A stretch of 64,000 bases of DNA from Earliella scabrosa (Eukaryota; Basidiomycota; Agaricomycetes; Polyporales; Polyporaceae), in contig JABYQQ010000016.1 in NCBI GenBank assembly GCA_022605405.1, forward strand, positions 434,001 to 498,000. The letters are read 5' to 3'. The number at the start of each line of letters is the position of its first letter. Positions within the stretch are counted from its first letter, which is position 1. Made by a program: the position numbers and the translations under genes. The notes under the pieces were generated by a model. It was not told where the DNA came from and made no database searches. It saw only the letters and a list, made by a program, of their open reading frames with translations. Positions 56,001 to 64,000 of this stretch are shown piece by piece.

Positions 56001-57525
56001 CCCGCGCGCCGCGAGGTTCTGAGGAACTCACCGACGACTCCGATGACGACGAGTTTGAAGAAGAGCCTCCGAAGCCACGCCGTGCGCCACGTAAGAAGAA
56101 AGCCAAAGCACCTCGTCTAACGTATTCGGTCGCAGCGAAGAACGAGGCACTCGTCAAATGGATCGGTACGACCGAAGGCGGCAAGTATCAGGAACTCCCC
56201 GAGGTCCAGGAGATGCAAGGCGCTGATAAGTACAGCTCTCAACCCATTCGCCGCCTTCTCCGATGGATCAAGTGCGCGCACAAGTTGATGCAACTGGGCA
56301 GAGCCGACGCTTCGGCTGGGCGCGCTGCCGAGGGACAGTTGGTTACGCAGAAGGTTGTCGCTCAGTTTCTCAACCGGGGTCACGGCTGGATGAAACACGC
56401 CAAAACGTGTCATCAAGCCATCGAGTCTGGAAACGCGGCCGTCAGCGAGCTCATTGATCGTCTATCCAAAGACGACGAGGTCGTGGGCGCGAGCACGCTG
56501 GCGAAGATGATAGAGGAAGTCCTAGCTGGTAAGGAAGCCTTGCCCAAACAAGCGGCTCGCTCCGACACGCGCAAGCCCAGTACTTCGCGACGGGCTGCTA
56601 CCTCTGACGATGGTGAAGAAGACGATCTCGCGCCTGGGCCTTCAGCCCAACATCGCAAGATCAAGGCGCGGCCCAAGCCTCGTGCCGTCCACAAGCCGCG
56701 TGCGGGCAAGGGGAGCGGGCAGGGAGGGGTTGCGATGGATGCGTGCAATCCTAGTGAAGCCGTAGAGGAAGAGCCTGAAGACTCTTCAGAGTCGGCGCAT
56801 GGCGAGGACGCACAAGAGCTATTCCATCCCCGGTTTGACGACACAGCGGGGTCTTCCTTCGACTACAGGGCTTGGCGAGCGGCGGGGCGCCCCTCATTGG
56901 CGGGTCACAGTGGGTCATTTATATTGCATAATGCTCGTGGGGATCTCCTCACCGTCAACCCAGATACCGAAGGCTCGGCCGACGATTTGGAAGACTCTGA
57001 CTCGGATTCCACCCGGCAGTCTGCGGACCCAGGTATGTCATCCGTCTACGTATTTATGAATCATCCATTCACCAGCAACTGCGAGCAGGAGTGTACGAGG
57101 GAAGCAGAGAGTCCTCGGAGGACGAGGAGATGGAGTCGAGTGCGCCCAGCGGCGAGTTCGTCCGAGGTGACGAGGGAAGCGAAGAGTCCTCGGAGGACGA
57201 GGAGACGGAGTCGAGTGCGCCCAGCGGCGAGTTCGTCCGAGGTGCAGGCGACCAGCGCATGGACTACTCAGACGTTGACCGTGCCTACCCCAGTCGCGGT
57301 CCCCCTGCCACAGGTTCTTCGGTCCTCCACAGTCGCCCTGCATCACCTCAACGCGCAGCGCCTCACGGCTTGCCCGTCGAGATAGAGACTTCCCGCGCAG
57401 GGCCGTCCCAGGTGCAACGAGCTACTGGTGTCCCTGAGGCCCCATTGCCAGCCCGCCCTTCCGTCAGGAAGCAGGCAATGCGCGTCGGCCGAAACACGTT
57501 CCATATTGAGGTCCTCGAGCAATGA
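53041..57525 (+). CDS. Large unknown protein (copy 2), one frame break
   Basis: Same 14-exon layout as copy 1. One base is missing near 53,792 (TGTCCCCAAAC against TGTCCACCAAAC), inside the fourth exon, which shifts the frame within the disordered region. One further indel lies in the intron near 53,527 and another near 54,176. From the fifth exon on, exon sequence and both internal repeats look the same as in copy 1. Otherwise as described for 33485-37970. Confidence 0.6.
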
Positions 57526-58396
57526 TGTATGTACTCACGGTCGTTCGTTCATGTACCCGGAAAGTAGCGTGTAGCAATCAGAGGAAGTGGGCAAGCCTAA
57601 CGCTTCGGGAGTCCCATGCAGAACAAATGAAGTACATCCTCACCGACCAGATTACAACAGCGACACACGGAGAAAGTCAGTGAGAGAGAGCATACGCCCA
57701 TTGCCTCGCGCGATGCCAGGCCCCACATCCACAATTGTCCCGCCACCAAGCCACCTGCCTCTCCGCTTGTACTCTCTTCTTGTCTGTGTCTTGGTAGAGT
57801 GCACGGAATTCGTTGACGAGAAAGCTCGACGTCTGCACAGTGGGCTTGTACGGGCTGCTCTGGTCATCTAAAGCGCCCTGCAGACTGACGCGAAGGGCGG
57901 CCACGAGGACAGGTTGCATACCTATCAGTATGCCCGCGAATTTTTCCCATCCACAGTGTCAGAACCCAGTATCGGAGGTGAGGAGATGAGGAGAGAGGAC
58001 ACTCGCCTTGAAGCCAGGCCTGGGCTGATAGGCAAACGGGGTCCGTGGGCGAGAGCTCGACTGGGGTATCGCACACGAGCCCGGCCGTGTCGAGCAAGGC
58101 CGCTACGTGAATGGAGTGCGAGCTGATGAAGAGATATCAGACAGTGCGCGCGCTGGCGGAGTCAGACACCTACTGGCCGCAGGGAAGGGAGGCAGTGACA
58201 GTCAGAAGCGACATGGGGAGAACCAGGATCGGCGGGGTGCTCAGCGCTCGACCAGCGCCGCTCCGGGCTTCCGGCTACATCGTCGCATCAATAAGGCCAA
58301 ACAAATGTCCAAGAGGCGCCCGCCCGGCAGATCTGAGAGACTCCCGGGCGAACGCACGAACTACAGTTCTTTCATTTCTACCAGAGGCTCGCTCTC
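57526..58396. other. Gap, counterpart of 37971-38840
   Basis: An extra A near 57,807 opens the minus-strand frame with QAERQVAWWRDNCGCGAW (57,919-57,677). This is the only evidence for a gene here. Confidence 0.3.
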
Positions 58397-59371
58397 ATGA
58401 CACCGTCTTTTCCGCGCCAGTCTCTCTTCGAGCCCCTTGTCGCTGACATATGCATTGTCATTATAGAGTCCCTCGACATTGATGCGCTGGTCCGATTACG
58501 GTACACCTCCACCGTCGCCGACGCCTACGTCTCATATGTCCTACGGGAGCGCTTTCACGCCATTTTCCGCCCCTCGATGTCGTCGTTGAAGGAGTTCTGC
58601 AAGATGTTTGAGAGCACCCAAGCCGTGGTCTCTGGGGCACCCGCGCTAGCCGCGATGTTCCCAGACGTCCAAGTTCCCCGGCTCCCATCCCCCATCGACA
58701 TCTACGTCCCTCGCGGTGGCCTGGAGAAGCTCCTTGACCATCTGATCTCCGTGCAGGGTTTTGGCCCCACAATTCCCTCGACCAACCGGCTATCCTCAGA
58801 TGGCGACATGGCATACCTGAGGGACAGCCTCCCTCCCTCGTATGTGCGCAAAGGCGCACAACTCGTCCGCATCATCGAGAGCATGACGCATTCATCCCTA
58901 CTTCCCATTCCTTCCCAATGGAACACGGCACTACACAACTACATCTCAGCCAGACGATTCGTCTGCGCATACACTCACCTCACTGCCACTCAGCGTGCCC
59001 TGCTCACGCCCTCCGACGAAGGCGAGACCGTGTGGACCCCAGAGTCCACCTGCGCATCCGCGCTGTGGACGCAGGCTGGCTGGTCTGTAGCTGTGGACTG
59101 GCCGTCCTGGGCACCGAGCGGGTCCTGCGATGGTGTCAGCTCCCTCGGGTGCGCGGCTGCCGTCCGTCATTTCGGCGATCGCCACAGCAGCGTTGCGAGC
59201 TTTCATCTGTCCGACGATCCGCAGGAGCCGCAGCGCTCACGGGACGAGCTGGAGACAGTGGTGTGGTGGCGAGGCGGCCCGACGTGCTCTCCCGCTTGCC
59301 ATTCAGGAGAGATACTCATATTTCCCGGCGCGCGACCCTGTCTATTTGATCTCCTACGCACTGGACAATAG
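58397..59371 (+). CDS. F-box-like protein member 2 (copy 2)
   Basis: Identical 324-aa frame to 38841-39815, including the DIYVPRG motif. Confidence 0.7.
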   Translation: MTPSFPRQSLFEPLVADICIVIIESLDIDALVRLRYTSTVADAYVSYVLRERFHAIFRPSMSSLKEFCKMFESTQAVVSGAPALAAMFPDVQVPRLPSPIDIYVPRGGLEKLLDHLISVQGFGPTIPSTNRLSSDGDMAYLRDSLPPSYVRKGAQLVRIIESMTHSSLLPIPSQWNTALHNYISARRFVCAYTHLTATQRALLTPSDEGETVWTPESTCASALWTQAGWSVAVDWPSWAPSGSCDGVSSLGCAAAVRHFGDRHSSVASFHLSDDPQEPQRSRDELETVVWWRGGPTCSPACHSGEILIFPGARPCLFDLLRTGQ

Positions 59372-59662
59372 GGTAAGTGCCATGGTGTGCTATGGGTATC
59401 AGGTGTGTGACTCACCAGACACAGGCAGATTCTGGGGTATTGAGGAGGGGGAGTGCGGTGTTTATCTGGACGAGTACGCTTACTTACTAGTATTTTGGTG
59501 AAATGTGAGATACGATCATGCTCTGGAACATTTACGGCCGTTTGCTTGGCGGCAGGCCTGGCTTGTGCTTGATCTCGGCCAGGGAGATGGTCTCCCGGTC
59601 GTCCCGCATTGAGCGCCTCGCACTTGCAGCTCCTCTTCCCGGTTTGCCTCCCGGCCCTCAAG

Positions 59663-60640
59663 ATGAGCCTACCAGTGCCCCGTCCACAGCGTCCGCTCCC
59701 TCGTAGGCACCGTTTGCCGGCTTCTACGCCGCGGCAGCGTCCAGCTCTCTCCACGCTGCCCTTACCGCCCCAAGTCAAGGCCCGCGTACGCTCGCTGCTC
59801 TCCTTTCGGGAACTGCTCAACTACCGGACGTGCTCCCGCACAATGCTGGACGAGGTTGCCCAGGAGATGGAGGAGAAGGTGGAAGCCATTGTTGCGGCCT
59901 TCATTCCCCGCGCCCCGGAGTTTTTGCTCCTCATGCACACCTACGACGTCTACATCGGCGGGTCAGGGGCCATTTTGTTTTTCCTCCGTCACCTATCATA
60001 CCGACCGGACTCACTTGATCTATACGTGAGCCGAGGGGACTACACCGTGTTCCTCAAACGTCTCCTGGAAGAACACGATGGCACCGTGCAGGGAAGAATC
60101 TGGGACGGGGACAACGGCGCATTCGACCTCGCGCCCCGCGCCCTCCTAGGGATCACCTTCGTCTCCACACCTCACGGTACAGTCGCAGTCCACTGCTCCT
60201 CGCATCACAACCCCCTCGCTCCCATTGCACGTGCATGGTGCTCCGCCGCGGTGTGCTTCATCCATCCCCGCTTCTTCGCGGCAGCATACCCGGCCCTTCT
60301 ATTCCGCCAACGAGCCATCGTCGGCGATCCAACACGGAACGAGGCTGACCGCATCGCCAAGTATGTCGCCAGAGGCCTAGACTTCCGTCTGGCCTCTTGG
60401 ATGTGGCCGACCCCAGCTCACGAGCGTTGTTCCGCAAACAAGTGGAGCTGTCATTCTCAACGCCGCACCTTCTACGATGCGGGCTCATTGGCCTCGGGGA
60501 TACGGCCAACGGTCTCGCCTATGTACCAGCCTCTGGTCTTGTGGCGTTTGGACAATCGTCCATGCGGCGGTGCATGCCTGCAAGATCCGGGTTCGGAGCC
60601 AGGTTCGGAGCCCAAGTTGTTGATCTGGAGTAGGGGCTGA
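59663..60640 (+). CDS. F-box-like protein member 3 (copy 2)
   Basis: Identical 325-aa frame to 40107-41084, with LDLYVSRG and the GSEPGSEPK tail. Confidence 0.7.
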   Translation: MSLPVPRPQRPLPRRHRLPASTPRQRPALSTLPLPPQVKARVRSLLSFRELLNYRTCSRTMLDEVAQEMEEKVEAIVAAFIPRAPEFLLLMHTYDVYIGGSGAILFFLRHLSYRPDSLDLYVSRGDYTVFLKRLLEEHDGTVQGRIWDGDNGAFDLAPRALLGITFVSTPHGTVAVHCSSHHNPLAPIARAWCSAAVCFIHPRFFAAAYPALLFRQRAIVGDPTRNEADRIAKYVARGLDFRLASWMWPTPAHERCSANKWSCHSQRRTFYDAGSLASGIRPTVSPMYQPLVLWRLDNRPCGGACLQDPGSEPGSEPKLLIWSRG

Positions 60641-60839
60641 GATGTACGTGGTCTGCTTCCTGTACCGTACGACCGTCCTCATGAGCTTTGTAGACGCTGT
60701 AGTCATCCCCACTGTAATGGACAATCTGCGTCGACGTAGGCAGGTTATTGAATGGCATTGCAAAGACAGTCTCCAATTGTGTATATTTACAACTCCACGT
60801 CGCTCAAACTACCATGGCATGCGTCATCACGGCATACAG

Positions 60840-62437
60840 CTACAGACCAGCAGCAGGAGAAGATGCGCAAGTGATCCCCGCCTCGTTCCACAAGGCCTCG
60901 TGTGTGAAATGAACAAGGAAATGACGTTCCCCCTGTTCCCACTGAGGAACCTGATGTATCAAGTCCCTCCCTCGGAAGAAGACGACGTCGCCGGGCTGGA
61001 TGTGCAGGCGGAGCTTCAACTGCGGAACTCGAACACTGCGCCTTGGAAAGAGCCCACGTAGGTAATGCACGCCCACGCGAAGTGCGGGTCGTGATTGTCC
61101 CAGTGTGGCTTGGACCACCTGTTGTACATGATCTCCCTGCCCTCCCACATCATGTGACGGTCGAGGGCGGCGAAGGCGCGTTGGGAGGCGTACTTGCTCA
61201 GCCGATGATTATACACCCGGTTGAGAAGTCCGTACTGCAGAGGGTCGATGGTCAACAGAGCCTCGGTGCAGTACGCGCTGACGACCTCGAGCTCCGTGAG
61301 TAACTTCATGGCGCCCTCGAAGCCGGCGCCGGTGCGCCGTATATCGGCGGCGACCACGGGCTCTTCGTGCTGCTATGACTTCAGCCAGATGAACTGACGT
61401 TGAGAAGAGCGTACAGACCTTGTGGCCGATGGCATGCCAGAGGAGCGGGAGGCGGCTCTGACCCTTGAGGGCGGCGTCGGGCATATAGCACTCCGGCAAG
61501 TCGTTCTTCTTACGTACGTTGACGGGACCAACCTTGGCCCAATCGAGGAGCGAACCGTGGAACTTATTCTGAGAAGCAGAAGGGAAAACTTCAGCGGCAA
61601 TACTGGGATAGAGGCGGAGTACCCACCAGAGTCTCACCGCGGAACGCCCGAGGGAAAATGTAAGCCAAGTCGTAGCCGTCCTTACTCACAGCACGCTCGC
61701 ATTTGTCCCCTCGGAACTCAACCCACGGGCCGGGGTGCGGTTGGACCTGAATGGGGTTACGTTTGCGTTTAGCGTCCACGGCGTCGCCTAAACTGAAGTG
61801 ATCGAAAACGTCTACAGCGACTTAGCCCAACAGCGGCGGAGAACAGGCCGGGAGGGGGGAACTTACGGGTGTTTTCGCGACGTTGAGCCCGCGTAGCGCT
61901 CTTGCGAGCCAGTCGACGATAGCCTTTGGCCATCTTGGCCGTCTTGTCGCTCGTCGTCGCCGCATGCCAACGGCGGTGAGCTGCGCTGACCGCAGGTCGT
62001 CCGGAGGGGCCTCCGGTCATCGGGGGTGCATCGCTGGGAAGCACGTTGAGGCTCCTCAACATCAGCTATCGCAGAAGATGTACTCACGTAGTCTCCTCGC
62101 AGTCACTGAGTGAGGACAGGTCGCTCAGCGCGTCCATGTCGACGTGCTCTTCGCAATAGCACTTAGGTGGCGCGCCCTCTGTGTTGAGCACCCCTCGGCC
62201 GGAACGGTCGGCTTGACTGAGAAAGAGGTCTGCCAGTTTGAGGGCGTCGAGATGGCGAGTATCCTCAGGGGTGCCCAGCGGTGACCAGGGACCCGCACCT
62301 GAGAACGAAGCACATCAGGCTTTCGAGCATGCAAGGGTGATGTCATTCCTACCCTCAGCTGCCTGGGAAGCGGGGATATCCTGAGCGCGCTGACGCCCTG
62401 TTCGCAGAGGATTGGCATGAGCGCGATGGAGGGAGAC
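60840..62437 (-). CDS. TET/JBP-like dioxygenase (copy 2, one frame break)
   Basis: Same exon order as copy 1. The exon 61568-61419 (NKFHGSLLDWAKVGPVNV to LPLLWHAIGHK, 50 codons) and the first part of the last exon (from 61372, QHEEPVVAADIRRTGAGF to KPHWDNHDPHF) are in frame here though broken in copy 1. A missing A near 61,024 breaks the frame just after AVFEF, which copy 1 keeps. Each copy therefore shows an open frame where the other is shifted. A candidate start, MAPVCALPLF at 62601, is open only in this copy, but its phase into the next exon did not fit. Confidence 0.65.
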
Positions 62438-64000
62438 CCGAGGCGTTCGGTGGACCATTGGGGCCCGCGGGGGAAGAGAGGCGTCTGGGAGAAGACGGCT
62501 GAGACTCCAACAGTCGCGCTGGAACTCCGGGCGTACTCACTCTGCATGGACTCGACGGGGAGGGGGAGAGCGAAGAGGGGGAGCGCGCACACCGGAGCCA
62601 CCTTTCCCAGCTTAGCGACTTTTAGCTCGACGCTCGGTCGGCGGATGGAAGTAGCGAGATCATCACGCCAAGCGCCAAGTCCGCCCCAACCCCTGGCGTC
62701 CAGGCACCACCGTTGTGGGGGACGTTGAACGGGGGCGAGTCGGCCGACCGCGCCCTATCCCTCTACGCCGGGGGACACTGGAGCAGACGACCCCGGGGCT
62801 GAGCCAGCGTGCCAATGCTCGCGGCGTGCCCTCGAGGACGACCACCCCGCATTCCGACAACGGCGAAGGAAGGAAAAGACCCCGCATCGCACCCAGAGAG
62901 GACCTAACGCGGTGGTGGTGGAGCCCTCGTATGCGCTCAACGGCGGCAGCCTAGTGACACGGCAAGGGACGTTGGGGGGTCGGAGAGTACCTCTCCAACC
63001 CGAGCCCTATCGAAGACCCCGAGGAGAGTACCTCCCCCCAGAGCCCCGAAGCCTTCGTCGCAGACTGACGGAACAGCGGTCGGAAGACCCGGAAATGAGA
63101 ACCTCACCCGAAGCCCCCAACTGCGCTGCCGGCATACTCGCGCACGCCCCGAGCGCACCGAGGAAGTGAGCGGGACGGCGGGCAATGAGAGTACCTCTCA
63201 AAGCCCGCATCCACCTCCAGAGACGGCCGTACCGGCTCGAACTCTACGGTGGAAGTGTGCAATGGGAGGGCAGGGAGCGGGGGCGATACTTGCAACGGGA
63301 AGGGAGACGAGATCGTTAGTACTCACCTGCACTTCCGTGCCCAATGATTGTCCTCCAGCCCATCCCACCGAAGCTTTGGCCCGGGCGCGGGGCGAGGAGT
63401 ACCTCCTGCCCCCCACCACAGCACGGGACGACGGTACCCGTCGTCGAACGCCCTGTCTACAGCCTCGGAATGCAGGTAAGTGGAAGCTAAGGTGGGGGAA
63501 AGGCGAAGGAGGAGGGGGATATGACTCTCCGGCATAGCCCACAAACAAGTACAAAACCATGTCACGTGATTGCTTGGATTTGTTTGGGCAAGGCGCCTCT
63601 GGGCCTCTCCCGACCGTCGGACTCTAGGGCCCGGGCTGGACAGGTACGCTGCTTAGGCTCCGACTTATCTCAGTCGGAATGCTCGGAGTACACGGTCCAA
63701 CGGTCGAACCGGTATGTCGTAACGTGCATCGGGCGCGCGCAGGTCACCCTTGACCGCATTTTGCAGGCTCCAGGCTACCCTAACTCACCTAACGCTCACT
63801 GGGGCTCTGGGAGGACATATCAAGCGGGGTCTTCGCCGACGCTGTCGACCCTTTGGGACCCGCCTCGCGATAGCATCGCCGAGAGCACGGCGACGGGCTG
63901 ACTGCTCAAGACCGCATGGTGCCTGATCACTGCGGTGCGGTGGGTTGTCCCGTGGCTTGCGCGTGCGCGAATGACGCATGAGGAGGTCATCCCGAGCGGC
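62438..64000. other. Right part of copy 2, counterpart of 42881-44445
   Basis: At least five single-base indels against copy 1 between about 62,560 and 63,340. The GAGAGTACCTCTC-type palindromes recur at about 62,986, 63,021, 63,187 and 63,394. No gene model is supported. The window ends before the counterpart of the small gene and KDZ relic. Confidence 0.3.

Larger units (their letters stand above)
47170..64000. repeat. Large direct repeat, copy 2 (truncated by window end)
   Basis: Same orientation and gene order as copy 1, immediately abutting it. The left flank is the interior of a KDZ transposase gene rather than pseudogene D. At least 16.83 kb is shared; the right end is not seen. Indels relative to copy 1 cluster at about 51,930-53,800, 61,020-61,470 and 62,560-63,350. 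Confidence 0.95.

Noticed and set aside
27606..64000. A Starship-type giant element
   Set aside because: No DUF3435 tyrosine-recombinase captain was recognised near either visible edge, and Starships are described from Pezizomycotina, not basidiomycetes. The unseen right end keeps a remote possibility.
1..64000. CRISPR arrays, rRNA, tRNA and bacterial-type operons
   Set aside because: None seen; the gene structures are eukaryotic. A tRNA gene could be missed by eye.

Overview
The window reads as nuclear DNA of a filamentous basidiomycete, most likely a mushroom-forming Agaricomycete. The genes are GC-rich, split by many short (about 45-75 nt) GT..AG introns, and include fungal single-copy genes (a YVC1-type TRP channel, the TORC1 regulator NPR3). 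Several transposon and multicopy families resemble ones I know only from this group. All exon models are hand-made from frames and splice sites; no homology search was possible.

Positions 1-27,565 are mostly ordinary gene space. Four paralogous NAD(P)-binding Rossmann proteins (genes A-D: 138-1410 minus, 7998-9274 plus, 10346-11660 plus, 25747-27565 minus) share one exon layout. Between them lie YVC1 (minus), a WD40 protein (minus), an arabinokinase-N-terminus-like GT-B protein (plus), NPR3 (plus), a UDP-sugar-epimerase-like protein (minus), a Gfo/Idh/MocA oxidoreductase (minus) and a possible tail-anchored protein (plus). Two mobile-element signatures sit here: a 1.7-kb element with terminal inverted repeats (about 5406-7143) packed with GGTC(A/G)AG motifs, and a 582-bp hAT-type MITE (26704-27285, 8-bp target duplication) inside an exon of gene D. 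Gene D is a pseudogene: it also has an in-frame stop, and its first exon is cut off.

Positions 27,606-64,000 are a very large, nearly identical direct repeat. Copy 1 is 27,606-47,169; copy 2 starts at 47,170 and runs off the window, so at least 16.8 kb is seen twice. The repeat carries a 665-aa zinc-finger protein, three divergent F-box-like proteins with a possible nucleotidyltransferase-like motif, a 1,220-aa protein with internal repeats, and a TET/JBP-like 2-oxoglutarate/Fe(II) dioxygenase on the opposite strand. Copy 1 continues with a small unknown gene and a broken KDZ-family transposase cut off at the copy-1/copy-2 junction. The pairing of a TET/JBP-like dioxygenase with a KDZ relic recalls the association known in basidiomycete genomes, but here it is part of a much larger cargo-bearing repeat that I do not recognise as a described element.

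The two copies differ almost only by 1-2-nt insertions or deletions clustered in a few stretches. The dioxygenase frame is broken at different places in the two copies. This means either very recent duplication with early decay or, quite plausibly, uncorrected long-read consensus errors. No rRNA, tRNA or CRISPR array was recognised.
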